DNA from: an uncultured Pelagibacteraceae bacterium
Lineage (GTDB): Bacteria; Pseudomonadota; Alphaproteobacteria; Pelagibacterales; Pelagibacteraceae
Assembly (NCBI GenBank): GCA_902538495.1
Contig: CACBFJ010000003.1
Location: 1 to 64,000, forward strand
Direction: 5' to 3'
Length of the DNA: 64,000 bases
Under the pieces are notes generated by a model. The model saw nothing but the letters and a program-made list of their open reading frames with translations, did not search any database and was not told where the DNA came from. Positions 10,805-21,467 of the stretch are shown here, in pieces. Numbering within the stretch: position 1 is the stretch's first letter; every line of letters starts with the position of its first letter. Made by a program: the position numbers and the translations under genes.

Positions 10805-13024
10805 TTAATAAAGAGGGTCATCTTCAAAGAAATTTTTCATTTTTATTGGTTTTTGTTCTAAGATATATCGATAAACATTATAATTTTCTAAAACTCTTTG
10901 AACATAATTTCTAGTTTCTCTAAACTTAATTAGCTCAATCCAGTTAATATAATCAATTTGTTTTTTTTGAGGATTTTTATTTATTTTTTTCCAATACTTA
11001 ACTCTTTTTGGTCCAGCATTATAAGCCGCAACAGCAAAAGGATAAGCTCCATCATAATCAAGAATTAAACCAGCTATATAATGTGATCCTAGATTTATAT
11101 TGTACTCGGCATCCTTCGTTAATCTTGACTTTGAATAGGGAAGCTTCGCTTGTTTGGCGACTACTTTTGCAGTGTAGGGCATTAGTTGCATTAAACCTTT
11201 TGCACCTGCATGACTATTGGCACTTAAATCAAATTCACTTTCCTGTCTGATTATTGATAAAATAAAAGCGGTTTCTGGAATTTTCCTTCCATTAATATAT
11301 TTAGGTGTACTTATAATCGGATAATTAAATTTATTATGAAATCTTTTTTCATATGAGGCAATTTTTGCAATTTGAATTGCAAAATCAAACCTATCAATAT
11401 TAGTTGCTAGTTGGGCCGCCAAAATTTCACTTCCATTCTCGATATTATCATTAGCTAAATGTCGAAGAATATGTTTGGTGTATTTATCATGGTTTAGTTC
11501 ATCAAGAAGATAAATTGTTTTTACCAATTCCTTTTTAAAAAAATAATCCTTATAATCCTTTGATACTTCTAAATCTTTTGGAAGTTCAAAAGTTTTATCT
11601 GGATTTAGCTCCATAAATGCTAATTGACCATAGTAAGTAGTCAAAAATCCTGAAGCTTTTTGAAGCCATTCATCAGCTAAGTTTTTTTCTCCAAGTTTTT
11701 GGTATGTTTTTCCTAACCAATATGCACCACGGGAAACACTTATTGGATAGCCCACATTATTATAAAAATTTTCAAAATGATCTTTTGCCAATAAAGGATC
11801 ATTTAAAAAACTTAGTGCTATCCATCCGCTCATCCATTCAGCTGCTGCATATTCAGGTCCTTCTGTTAATGCATGATTACTTGATACTTTATAAGCTAAT
11901 TCAAACTTCTTTTTATAGATAAGAGATCTTGAAATTATTTCTCTTTCGATCCACCATTTATCAGGTCGAACAAGATAATCTTTTGTATTATTAATCTTTA
12001 ATAAAATTTCAAGAGAACTATCAACTCTACCTCTTTTTCGTCTCCATTTTAATCTATCGTAATTTAACCCTGAATCATTTTTAAATTTAGTAGGTACTTT
12101 TGCAATAGCATTATCAACACCATATGATTTACTCATCAGAAGCTGTCTTGCTGTGTACAAAAGTTGATAATCTTTTGGTAAATATCTCAGGAGTCTTTTT
12201 AAATCCCAATATTTATTATTCCAGGCAAGGTAATCTGCTCTTTTAATATAATCATCAGAATTAAGATATTTTTTAAATTTTTTCCTATAAAATTTGAGTT
12301 CTGATCTGTTAAGTTCAGCTGATATCCATCCTTCTTTAATAAGAGAAATTCCTTTTTGCTTATTGCCCAGTAAAATATGGCTTTCACCCAATATCATTTT
12401 TCCAAAACCACTTAAAGGCTCACTAGTTTCAAACCAGTTAATTATCTTTTTTGGTGATACAGTATCTGTCGAAAGCTTATGTTCTGCTAAATATCTAATT
12501 CTACCTATTCTTGGGTAATCCTCATTTGTATCAATAAATGCTTTATATTCGTAATATGAGGCTTTGTTTCCTTTTGTTAAAAGGTGTCTCCACTGTATGA
12601 AATTGTAAATTGATTTATCCTTGGCTCTTTTTGAAGTTTTTAAAGCAGATGTCCATTTTGCTTGTTTCATTTCACTTAAAGCTTTTTTTGCTAATGCAAA
12701 ATCTTTTTTACTGTAATATTTTGATTTTTTAACAGGGTCCTCTTTTTTAGATCCTGCTATCAAAGGTTTTTTTTTTGGTAAAATTATACCTAAATTACTC
12801 TTTTGGTTTGTGACCTTTTTATTACTAGGCTTTTTTTGGTGGTTTTTGATGGTTTTTTTAGGTGACGGTTTTTGTAATGGTTTTAAAACATCTATTAGTA
12901 CATTCTGTTCCTTTTCCATTATACTTTGAATAGGCTTCTTCAATGGGATTATTTCTGCGAAAGCTTCAATAGATTGATTGAAAATTGTAATCAAACCAAT
13001 AATTAATAAGAATTTTTTAAGCAT
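10805..13024 (-). CDS. slt: Soluble lytic murein transglycosylase (Slt-like)
   Basis: C-terminal IRQESEFDLSANSHAGAKGLMQLMPYTA...YNAGPKRVKYW lytic transglycosylase core. Confidence 0.9.
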   Translation of the reverse strand: MLKKFLLIIGLITIFNQSIEAFAEIIPLKKPIQSIMEKEQNVLIDVLKPLQKPSPKKTIKNHQKKPSNKKVTNQKSNLGIILPKKKPLIAGSKKEDPVKKSKYYSKKDFALAKKALSEMKQAKWTSALKTSKRAKDKSIYNFIQWRHLLTKGNKASYYEYKAFIDTNEDYPRIGRIRYLAEHKLSTDTVSPKKIINWFETSEPLSGFGKMILGESHILLGNKQKGISLIKEGWISAELNRSELKFYRKKFKKYLNSDDYIKRADYLAWNNKYWDLKRLLRYLPKDYQLLYTARQLLMSKSYGVDNAIAKVPTKFKNDSGLNYDRLKWRRKRGRVDSSLEILLKINNTKDYLVRPDKWWIEREIISRSLIYKKKFELAYKVSSNHALTEGPEYAAAEWMSGWIALSFLNDPLLAKDHFENFYNNVGYPISVSRGAYWLGKTYQKLGEKNLADEWLQKASGFLTTYYGQLAFMELNPDKTFELPKDLEVSKDYKDYFFKKELVKTIYLLDELNHDKYTKHILRHLANDNIENGSEILAAQLATNIDRFDFAIQIAKIASYEKRFHNKFNYPIISTPKYINGRKIPETAFILSIIRQESEFDLSANSHAGAKGLMQLMPYTAKVVAKQAKLPYSKSRLTKDAEYNINLGSHYIAGLILDYDGAYPFAVAAYNAGPKRVKYWKKINKNPQKKQIDYINWIELIKFRETRNYVQRVLENYNVYRYILEQKPIKMKNFFEDDPLY

Positions 13025-13067
13025 ATTCTTTTACTATATGAATCTTTAAACTATGTTATAAGTACTT

Positions 13068-13949
13068 ATGTTTAAAGGTTCAAATGTTGCTTTAGTCACT
13101 CCATTTAAAAATAATCAACTTGATGAAGAAAATTATATCAAGTTAATACATTTTCACATTGAAAATGGCACAAATGGTCTGGTACCCGCTGGCACAACAG
13201 GTGAGTCTCCAACTTTAAGTCATGATGAGCATCAAAAAGTAATTGAATTATGCGTAAAAGAAAGTAGCGGTAAATTACCTGTTATTGCAGGAACCGGGTC
13301 CAATTCCACCGTAGAAGCAATTTCTCTAACAAAACATGCTGAAAAAATAGGGGCAAATGGTGCTTTAGTTGTTACTCCATATTATAATAAACCAACACAA
13401 GAAGGTTTGTATCAACACTACAAAGCTATAAATGATAATTGTGGGATACCGATCCTGATTTATAATATTCCAGGGAGGTCTGTAATTGACATGTCTGTAG
13501 ACACGATGGCAAGATTATTTGAATTAAAAAATATCGTTGGTGTGAAGGATGCTACTGGAGACTTAAATAGAGTAAATCAAACATTGGAGAAAATGGGAAA
13601 AGAATTTATCCAACTAACTGGAAATGATGATAATGCAATGGAATTTAATAAAAGAGGAGGAGTTGGAGCTATAAGCGTTACGGCTAATATAGCACCTAAA
13701 TTATGTTCTCAATTTCAAGAAAATTCTTTAAAGGATGATGATAAATCAATTCAAGCAACTGTAAAATTTGATAAAATATTACAACCTTTGCATAATGCAA
13801 TGTTTGTTGAGAGTAATCCGAGTCCAGTTAAATATGCAGCAAAATTATTAAATCTTTGTACTGACGATGTTAGACTTCCATTGGTTAAAGTTACTGAAAA
13901 AACAAAAGATATTGTAGAAAAAGCACTTCGATTATCTAATTTGATTTAA
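13068..13949 (+). CDS. dapA: 4-hydroxy-tetrahydrodipicolinate synthase
   Basis: [42 protein letters not shown]. Confidence 0.96.
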   Translation: MFKGSNVALVTPFKNNQLDEENYIKLIHFHIENGTNGLVPAGTTGESPTLSHDEHQKVIELCVKESSGKLPVIAGTGSNSTVEAISLTKHAEKIGANGALVVTPYYNKPTQEGLYQHYKAINDNCGIPILIYNIPGRSVIDMSVDTMARLFELKNIVGVKDATGDLNRVNQTLEKMGKEFIQLTGNDDNAMEFNKRGGVGAISVTANIAPKLCSQFQENSLKDDDKSIQATVKFDKILQPLHNAMFVESNPSPVKYAAKLLNLCTDDVRLPLVKVTEKTKDIVEKALRLSNLI

Positions 13950-14419
13950 TGATAAAAAAAACCAATCAAGGTTTAAAAATAATCTGTTTAAATAGAAAAG
14001 CCAGTTTTAATTATTTTTTTGAAAGTTTATTGGAGGCTGGAATTGTTTTAAAAGGTTCGGAGATCAAATCTTTAAGACAAGGTAAAGTTAATATCGCAGA
14101 CTCATATGCTGTTGAAAAAAATGGAGAAATTATTTTAATTAATTCCCATATAGCATCTTATAAACAAGCAAGTTATATAAATCACAGACCACTAGATGAA
14201 AGAAAACTTTTGCTTAATAAAAGAGAGATAAATAAACTTATAGGTAAAATGCAAAGAGAAGGTTTCACAATAATTCCAACAAAAATGTATTTTAAGAAAG
14301 GTAAAGCCAAAATTGAGTTAGCTGTTGCTAAAGGAAAAAAACAATTTGATAAGAGAGCTGCGATTAAAAGAAGAGATTGGGATCGTGATAAAGCAAGATA
14401 TGTTAGAAAAACAAGCTAA
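13949..14419 (+). CDS. smpB: SsrA-binding protein
   Basis: [31 protein letters not shown]-terminal [14 protein letters not shown]. Confidence 0.96.
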   Translation: MIKKTNQGLKIICLNRKASFNYFFESLLEAGIVLKGSEIKSLRQGKVNIADSYAVEKNGEIILINSHIASYKQASYINHRPLDERKLLLNKREINKLIGKMQREGFTIIPTKMYFKKGKAKIELAVAKGKKQFDKRAAIKRRDWDRDKARYVRKTS

Positions 14420-14897
14420 AATTATTTATTTAAGCGTTGGTTCTAATCTAGGCAATAGAAAAGAAAATATAGAAAAAACAAAATTTAAATTATATTCTAA
14501 AGGTATCAATATAATTAAATTCTCAAATTATTACGAAACTTTATCTTGGCCAAATCCAAAAAATCCAAAATTTTACAATATTATCTTAAAAGTTTCATCA
14601 GATCTAAAAATTTTAGAATTATTAAAAATTTGTAAACAGATAGAAATATCTTTAGGAAGAAAAAAAGCTCCTAAAAATTCACCACGCACATGTGATATTG
14701 ATATTATTGATTATAATCAAACAATTAGCACAAACGGAATAAATATTCCTCATCCAAGAATGCATCTTAGAAATTTTGTATTATTACCATTATTTGAAAT
14801 AGAAAAAACTTGGAAATACCCAAATTCTAAAAGATATATAAAAAATCTTATTTTTTCTTTATCAAATAGTGACATTAGATCTATTAAACTTATTTAA
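14400..14897 (+). CDS. folK: 2-amino-4-hydroxy-6-hydroxymethyldihydropteridine pyrophosphokinase
   Basis: [15 protein letters not shown]...[12 protein letters not shown]...[16 protein letters not shown]; in-frame ATG at 14400 preferred over listed 14325. Confidence 0.9.
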   Translation: MLEKQAKIIYLSVGSNLGNRKENIEKTKFKLYSKGINIIKFSNYYETLSWPNPKNPKFYNIILKVSSDLKILELLKICKQIEISLGRKKAPKNSPRTCDIDIIDYNQTISTNGINIPHPRMHLRNFVLLPLFEIEKTWKYPNSKRYIKNLIFSLSNSDIRSIKLI

Positions 14898-14910
14898 ATT
14901 AATGATATAA

Positions 14911-16662
14911 GTGAGAATGTTAAATTCACAAGAACTTATAAATAAAGTAAAAAATTATAATAAATTTTTGAATCCAGAAAAACTAAATAAAGCTTACGAT
15001 TTTGCTGTCAAAGCTCACGAGAATCAGAAAAGAGCATCAGGAGATCCATATTCGGTTCATCCAATTGAGGTAGCAAATATTTTAACAGACTTAAAGTTAG
15101 ATAGTGCAACAATAACAACTGGTTTATTACATGATACTATTGAAGATACTTATGCAACATATGAGACAATTAAAGGAGAATTTGGGATTGAAGTAGCCGA
15201 TTTAGTTGATGGGGTTACAAAAATTTCTGTATTTGAAAATACCGCATCACCGAACTCAAAAGCGGAAAACTTTAGAAAATTAATTCTAGCTACCTCAAAA
15301 GATATAAGAGTTTTATTAGTTAAAATTGCTGATCGTCTCCACAATATGAGAACCATCAAAGCAATTAAAAAAAAAGATAAAAGACAAAGAATAGCCCAGG
15401 AAACAATGGAGATATATGCACCTCTGGCTGATAGAATGGGTATGCATAGAATCAGGGATGAATTAGAAGATTTATCATTTGAAATTTTAAACAATGACGC
15501 AAGATCATTAATTCAAAAGCGATTAGATGAAATTAAATTAGATAAAAAAGATATTTTTGAAACTTTATCAAATGAAATGAATACATTATTATTTAAGAAT
15601 AATATTCAGTCAAAAATTTTTGGTAGAGAAAAAACTCCTTTTTCAATTTGGAGAAAAGTTCAAAAGAAAAGAGTCTCATTAGAGCAAATTACGGATATAA
15701 TTGGTTTTAGAATTATTCTAGATAATATTGATGATTGTTATAAAACTTTAGGTATATTTCACAAGGAATGGAATTGTATTCCAGGAAAATTCAAAGACTA
15801 TATATCATCACCAAAAATTAATGGATATAAGTCAATCCACACTGCAGTAATTGGCTCTTATAAAAAACCAATAGAAATACAAATACGAACAAAAAATATG
15901 CATGATTTTGCTGAGCGAGGAATAGCATCCCATTGGCAATATAAGTCTTCAGAAAAATTTAATTCTTTAACTTGGAAAGAGTATGATTGGTTAAAGGATT
16001 TAGTTGAGATTATAGAAAAAAATGAAAATCCAGAACATTCGTACGAGTATACTAAAATGCAAATGTTCCAAGAAAATGTATTTTGTTTTACGCCTAAAGG
16101 ATCTGTAATCAAGTTGCCTAAAAACGCAACTCCAATTGATTTTGCATATGCTGTACACACAAAAATAGGTGATACAGCAGTTGGTTGTGAGATTAATGGA
16201 AATAAAGGAGAATTACAAAGCATTTTAAGAAATGGGGATACAATAAAGATTATAACATCCAAAAATAATTCACCATCATTACATTGGATACCAATTACTA
16301 AAACAGGTAAAGCAAGATCTGCTATTAGAAAGTATTGGCATGATAAGGGAGAAAAAAAACAAGAAAGAGTGAAAAAATACAATACAACTCTATGGATTTC
16401 TTTACCAGATAAACCAGGTCAATTAGGCAATGTTAGTTCACTTATAGGACAACATAAATTAAATATATCAAATCTTGAGATGGTTGGAAAAAACCCCAAT
16501 TATATTAATTTTAAATTTCAACTAATAATCAGAGACCTTAAAAATTTTACTAATTTTATTGCAGAGCTTAAACAAAAAGGTATAAAATTTAAGATAATCA
16601 GACACGAAGATAAAAGAAATGCTTTCACACAAAAAATCCTTAAATATTTTAAGAAAAACTGA
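14911..16662 (+). CDS. RelA/SpoT homologue (bifunctional (p)ppGpp synthetase/hydrolase), compact
   Basis: HD motif GLLHDTIEDT, synthetase GYKSIHTAV, TGS domain (VFCFTPKGSVIKLPKNATPIDFAYAVHT), C-terminal ACT-like segment. Confidence 0.92.
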   Translation: MRMLNSQELINKVKNYNKFLNPEKLNKAYDFAVKAHENQKRASGDPYSVHPIEVANILTDLKLDSATITTGLLHDTIEDTYATYETIKGEFGIEVADLVDGVTKISVFENTASPNSKAENFRKLILATSKDIRVLLVKIADRLHNMRTIKAIKKKDKRQRIAQETMEIYAPLADRMGMHRIRDELEDLSFEILNNDARSLIQKRLDEIKLDKKDIFETLSNEMNTLLFKNNIQSKIFGREKTPFSIWRKVQKKRVSLEQITDIIGFRIILDNIDDCYKTLGIFHKEWNCIPGKFKDYISSPKINGYKSIHTAVIGSYKKPIEIQIRTKNMHDFAERGIASHWQYKSSEKFNSLTWKEYDWLKDLVEIIEKNENPEHSYEYTKMQMFQENVFCFTPKGSVIKLPKNATPIDFAYAVHTKIGDTAVGCEINGNKGELQSILRNGDTIKIITSKNNSPSLHWIPITKTGKARSAIRKYWHDKGEKKQERVKKYNTTLWISLPDKPGQLGNVSSLIGQHKLNISNLEMVGKNPNYINFKFQLIIRDLKNFTNFIAELKQKGIKFKIIRHEDKRNAFTQKILKYFKKN

Positions 16663-17206
16663 TGCACTTTTAGAAGGACATTTTGTATTATCATCTGGTC
16701 TCCACTCATCAAAATATATTCAATGCGCAAAACTTCTAAGCTATCCCCATTTAGCTGAAGAAATATGTAAATCCCTTGCAAGAAAGATTAAAAAAAATTT
16801 CAGTAAATTTGATCTTATTTTATCTCCAGCAATGGGGGGTATAATAATTGGTTATGAAATAGGTAGGATTTTAAAAAAAGAGACTATTTTTTGTGAAAGA
16901 GAAAGGGGTAAATTCACACTTAGAAGAGGATTTAAGATAAGAAAAGGATCAAAGGTTATAATAATTGAAGATGTGATTACCACAGGAAAGTCCAGTATTG
17001 AATGTGTTAAATTAATAAAAAAAGCTAAAGCAAAATTAGTAGGATTTGCTTCTATAATTGACAGGTCCAATAAGAAAAATCTTAAAATAAAAAGTAAAAT
17101 TATTTCTCATCTAAAAATAGATGTGCCAGTTTTTAATAAAAACAAAATACCAGATAGTTTAAAACACATTCCTATAACAGTTCCAGGGAGTAGATTTACA
17201 AAATGA
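16619..17206 (+). CDS. pyrE: Orotate phosphoribosyltransferase
   Basis: LLEGHFVLSSGLHSSKYIQCA; PRPP motif VIIIEDVITTGKSS. Confidence 0.95.
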   Translation: MLSHKKSLNILRKTDALLEGHFVLSSGLHSSKYIQCAKLLSYPHLAEEICKSLARKIKKNFSKFDLILSPAMGGIIIGYEIGRILKKETIFCERERGKFTLRRGFKIRKGSKVIIIEDVITTGKSSIECVKLIKKAKAKLVGFASIIDRSNKKNLKIKSKIISHLKIDVPVFNKNKIPDSLKHIPITVPGSRFTK

Positions 17207-17919
17207 AACGTTTAGGGGTAAATATCGATCATATAGCAACTTTGAGAAATGCAAGAGGTGAAAATCACCCAGATCCAGTTTATGCTGCTAAATTTGCTAA
17301 AAAAGTTGGAGCAGACTCAATTACAATTCACTTAAGAGAAGATAGACGACATATTAATGATGCTGATGCTAAAAGAATATGTTCTATAAAAGGGTTGCTA
17401 GTAAATTTAGAAATTTCAACAAATTTAGATATCGTTAAAAACGCAATGAAAATAAAGCCTAATTTTATTTGTATTGTGCCCGAAAAAAGAAAAGAAATAA
17501 CCACTGAAGGTGGTTTAGATTTAATTAAAAATAGAACCACAATACAAAATATAATTAAAAAATTTAAACAATTAAATATTAGAACTAGTCTTTTTGTTAA
17601 TCCTTCCTTGAAAGATATTAGAATATCAAAAGCAATAAGCGCTGATTGTGTTGAAATACACACAGGTAAATTATCCAATTTAGTTAAAAAACGAAAAAAT
17701 TTTTCGAATGAATTAAAGAGAATTAAAAAATGCTCTTATCTAGCAAATGATTTGGGAATAGAGGTTCATGCTGGGCATGGTCTTGACTACAAAACAACAA
17801 AAATTTTAACTAGTATAAAAGAGATAGAAGAGTTTAATATTGGACATTTTATAATAGGGGAGTCAATTTTTATGGGTTTCAAGAATGTAGTTAAAAAATT
17901 TAAGACTATCCTTAAGTAA
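17203..17919 (+). CDS. pdxJ: Pyridoxine 5'-phosphate synthase
   Basis: LGVNIDHIATLRNARGENHPDPVYAA; HAGHGLDY; FNIGHFIIGESI. Confidence 0.97.
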   Translation: MKRLGVNIDHIATLRNARGENHPDPVYAAKFAKKVGADSITIHLREDRRHINDADAKRICSIKGLLVNLEISTNLDIVKNAMKIKPNFICIVPEKRKEITTEGGLDLIKNRTTIQNIIKKFKQLNIRTSLFVNPSLKDIRISKAISADCVEIHTGKLSNLVKKRKNFSNELKRIKKCSYLANDLGIEVHAGHGLDYKTTKILTSIKEIEEFNIGHFIIGESIFMGFKNVVKKFKTILK

Positions 17920-17920
17920 C

Positions 17921-18307
17921 ATGAAAATTTTAGGTTTAGGCGTAGATATAGTTAAGAATAACAGATTTAAGATCTTAACAAGAAAAGAAAACTTTATCCT
18001 TAGAACTTTTAGCAAAAATGAAATAAATTTTTCAAAAAAAAAAAATATGAAAATAGCTTTTTTTGCAAAAAGATTTGCAGCAAAAGAATCTTTCTCTAAA
18101 TCTTTAGGCACTGGGATTAGAAACAATCTTAACTTTAAAGATATTGAAGTTCTGAATGATAAATTCGGTAAGCCTTATTTTCGCAAAACAAAAAAGATTG
18201 GTAATCTTATTTATAAAAAATTTAAAGTTAAAAAGTACGATTTGTTTCTTTCAATTTCTGATGAAAAAGACTATTCAATAGCATTTACAATTATTCAAAA
18301 ACAATAA
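17921..18307 (+). CDS. acpS: Holo-[acyl-carrier-protein] synthase
   Basis: GLGVDIVKNNRF; FAKRFAAKESFSKSLGTGIR. Confidence 0.95.
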   Translation: MKILGLGVDIVKNNRFKILTRKENFILRTFSKNEINFSKKKNMKIAFFAKRFAAKESFSKSLGTGIRNNLNFKDIEVLNDKFGKPYFRKTKKIGNLIYKKFKVKKYDLFLSISDEKDYSIAFTIIQKQ

Positions 18308-19041
18308 TGTTTAATAAAAATTTTTTAGTTGAAAACACCAAAACATTATTTTATGCTTTAATAATAGCTATTTTTATTAGATCTATAATTATTCAACCAT
18401 TTTATATACCCTCCTCGTCAATGGAGCCTAACCTTTTAGTTGGAGATAGATTGTTTGTTAGTAAATATTCTTTTGGTTACAGCAAACATTCTTTTCCATT
18501 TAGCCCACCAATCTTCAAAGGTAGGATTTTTTTTAATGAACCTAAAAGAGGTGATGTAGTTGTTTTTAAAACACCAGCTGATAACAGAACTGATTACATA
18601 AAAAGATTAATTGGTCTTCCAGGAGACAAAATTCAGTTTATAAACTCTGAATTATACATAAATAATAATATAATTTTCAAAAATAAAACATCAAATAACG
18701 ATAAAATTTTTTGTGGAAAAAAAATAGTTGATGTTTTTTCTTTTAAAGAGAAATTGCCTAATGGCTATGATTATAAAACAGTTTATTTTAAAAATGGATC
18801 TTTTCAAAATTCTGATATTTTTACAGTCCCTAAAGATAATTACTTCTTCTTAGGAGACAATAGAGACTGTTCAAAAGATAGCAGATATTTATCAAGTGTA
18901 GGCTACGTTCACAAAGATAATCTAGTTGGCAAGGCACAATTTATCTTTTTTTCCTCGGACAGATCTTTTGGAAGTATTTTTTATTTTTGGAAATGGAATC
19001 AGTCAATTAGATTTGATAGATTTTTTAAAAAGATCAGATAA
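18307..19041 (+). CDS. lepB: Signal peptidase I
   Basis: PSSSMEPNLLVGDRLFVSKYSFGY; DYIKRLIGLPGDKIQ; FLGDNRDCSKDSR. Confidence 0.96.
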   Translation: MFNKNFLVENTKTLFYALIIAIFIRSIIIQPFYIPSSSMEPNLLVGDRLFVSKYSFGYSKHSFPFSPPIFKGRIFFNEPKRGDVVVFKTPADNRTDYIKRLIGLPGDKIQFINSELYINNNIIFKNKTSNNDKIFCGKKIVDVFSFKEKLPNGYDYKTVYFKNGSFQNSDIFTVPKDNYFFLGDNRDCSKDSRYLSSVGYVHKDNLVGKAQFIFFSSDRSFGSIFYFWKWNQSIRFDRFFKKIR

Positions 19042-19703
19042 TGAAAACACTCTATACAAGTCTTGAAAAGAAATTAGGTGTAAATTTTAAAGATAAAAAT
19101 CTCTTGGTAAAATCCCTGACACATAAAAGTTTTGATAATCAGGATAATAATGAAAAAATCGAATTTTTGGGTGACAGAGTTTTAGGTCTGGTTATTGCTA
19201 AAAAACTTTTAGAAATTTACCCAAATGAGAAGGAGGGTATCTTAGATAAAAAATTTGCATCACTTGTTAACAGAAAAACCTGTTTACAAGTTGCAAATGA
19301 AATCGAATTAGAAAAATATATATTAATTTTTAGACCTAGAAATAAGAAAACAAACATTGAGGATAAAGTTGTTGCTGATAGTTGTGAAGCCCTAATAGGT
19401 GCCATTTATTTAGATAAAGGTTTTACAACTGTAGAAAAAACTATTCTTAATTTATGGAAAAAACATTTAGAAAAAAGTGTGATAACAGAAATCGACGCAA
19501 AAACAAAATTACAAGAATTGTCTCTTAAAAAATTTAAAAAATTGCCAACTTATAAGTTAATATCCAGTACTGGTCCAAGACACAAGCCTCTATTCAAGGT
19601 CGGTGTAAAATTATTTAATACAAAATTATTTATATCTGAAGGTAGATCAAAAAAAGACGCCGAACAAAATGCAGCAATACTTTGTTTAAAAAATATTATT
19701 TAA
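19041..19703 (+). CDS. rnc: Ribonuclease III
   Basis: NEKIEFLGDRVLGLVIA RNase III motif; C-terminal dsRBD. Confidence 0.96.
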   Translation: MKTLYTSLEKKLGVNFKDKNLLVKSLTHKSFDNQDNNEKIEFLGDRVLGLVIAKKLLEIYPNEKEGILDKKFASLVNRKTCLQVANEIELEKYILIFRPRNKKTNIEDKVVADSCEALIGAIYLDKGFTTVEKTILNLWKKHLEKSVITEIDAKTKLQELSLKKFKKLPTYKLISSTGPRHKPLFKVGVKLFNTKLFISEGRSKKDAEQNAAILCLKNII

Positions 19704-19705
19704 TT

Positions 19706-20386
19706 ATGACTTGGGATGATGAAGGTTTTTTAATTTCGAAAAATAAATATAGTGAAAATTCATTAATTGTTGAAATTTTTACTAAAAATTATGGAAAAGT
19801 GAGCGGTATTATTTTTGGAGGAACTTCGAGGAAAATTAAGAATTATCTCCAGATAGGAAATCAATTGTATGTAAATTATTCTTCTAAAACAGAAAATAAG
19901 ATTGGTAATTTTAAAATTGAAATACTTAAGGCTTACACACCTTTTTTTTTTGATAATTATAGAAAACTATTATGTATTTTTTCCGCTTTTCAATTAATTA
20001 AAATTTTAACTGCTGAGTCTCAAAAAAATTTAAAGATTTATAGTTTAATCAAAAATTTTTACACTTTTTTAGAAAAAGAAAATTGGATAAAGAATTATAT
20101 TTTTTGGGAGTTAGAATTCTTTAAAGTTATTGGCTATGATCTTGAATTAAAAAATTTAGTTAAAAAAGAACTTATAAATAATGAAGTTAAGTATTTTGTT
20201 AAATCTACAAAAGAAAACAAAATTGTTCCAAATTTCTTAATAGATAACAATCAGGATTTTTTAAATGAGGAAATTTTGATTGATGGATTAAGACTAGTTG
20301 GTGATTATTTAGAAAAAAGTATATTGAAACCTAATAATATCAATTATCCATTAAACAGATTTAGGTTTTTAAATACATTCAAATAG
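19706..20386 (+). CDS. recO: DNA repair protein RecO
   Basis: WDDEGFLISKNKYSENSLIVEIFTKNYGKVSGIIFG; ATG at 19706 preferred over 19682. Confidence 0.88.
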   Translation: MTWDDEGFLISKNKYSENSLIVEIFTKNYGKVSGIIFGGTSRKIKNYLQIGNQLYVNYSSKTENKIGNFKIEILKAYTPFFFDNYRKLLCIFSAFQLIKILTAESQKNLKIYSLIKNFYTFLEKENWIKNYIFWELEFFKVIGYDLELKNLVKKELINNEVKYFVKSTKENKIVPNFLIDNNQDFLNEEILIDGLRLVGDYLEKSILKPNNINYPLNRFRFLNTFK

Positions 20387-21376
20387 TCAATCTAATATTT
20401 TATCAATCCTATCTGCATAATAGCTAACAATCGCGTTAGCACCTGATCGTTTAAATGAAATAAGACTCTCTAAGATAGCATTTTTATTTACAAAACCTTT
20501 ATCAATAGCATTCGATATTAAAGTGTACTCACCGGATACTTGATAGGCAAATACTGGTATTTTAAATTTTTCTTTTACAGATTTTATAATATCTAAATAT
20601 GGCATACCTGGTTTAACCATTACCATATCAGCACCTTCTTTGATATCTAAGGCAACTTCCCTTAAAGCTTCATCGCTATTCCTAAAATCCATTTGATAAT
20701 TCTTTTTATTACCCTTTAAGATATTTTTAGAGCCAACTGCATCTCTAAACGGACCATAGAAATTTGAGGCATATTTAATTGCATAAGATAAAATTTGTGT
20801 CATTTTATAACCATTTTTATCTAATGATTTTCTAATTTTTCCTATTCTTCCGTCCATCATATCGGATGGTGCGATTACATCGCATCCCATTTGAGCTTGC
20901 AACAATGATTGTTTTATTAAAATTTCTATTGTTTCATCATTTAGGACATAATTATTATTCACTAATCCATCCTGTCCATGTGAAGTATAAGGATCCAATG
21001 CAACATCACACATAATCCCGATCTCATTTTGATATCTTTTTTTGATTAACTGTAAAGCTTTACAAACTAAATTATCTTCGTTTAAAGCTTCAGTTCCAAA
21101 TTTATCTTTATGTTTTTTGTTAGTATAAGGAAATAGAGCAATCATTGGCAGTTTTAATTTAAGTGCTTTATCAACCACTGAGCTTAATCTATCTACTGAA
21201 TAACGATGTACTCCTGGCATAGAATTAATACTTTGCTTTTTATTTTTTCCATCTATAAGAAACAATGGCAGTATAAAATCATTAGGCGTTAAATTATTTT
21301 CAGCTATTAGTCTTCTTGACCAATCATTTTTACGACTTCTTCTAAGTCTCAAATTAGGAAAATTACCAGTAATCAT
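20387..21376 (-). CDS. hemB: Porphobilinogen synthase (delta-aminolevulinic acid dehydratase)
   Basis: RLRRSRKNDWSRRL...IAPSDMMDGRIGKIR...MVKPGMPYLDII. Confidence 0.96.
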   Translation of the reverse strand: MITGNFPNLRLRRSRKNDWSRRLIAENNLTPNDFILPLFLIDGKNKKQSINSMPGVHRYSVDRLSSVVDKALKLKLPMIALFPYTNKKHKDKFGTEALNEDNLVCKALQLIKKRYQNEIGIMCDVALDPYTSHGQDGLVNNNYVLNDETIEILIKQSLLQAQMGCDVIAPSDMMDGRIGKIRKSLDKNGYKMTQILSYAIKYASNFYGPFRDAVGSKNILKGNKKNYQMDFRNSDEALREVALDIKEGADMVMVKPGMPYLDIIKSVKEKFKIPVFAYQVSGEYTLISNAIDKGFVNKNAILESLISFKRSGANAIVSYYADRIDKILD

Positions 21377-21467
21377 ACTTTAATTATATTTATATTGTGC
21401 GACAAATGTTATATACAAATATATCTTAAAAAAGATAATAAACAATATCAGGAGACAATTAGCTACG

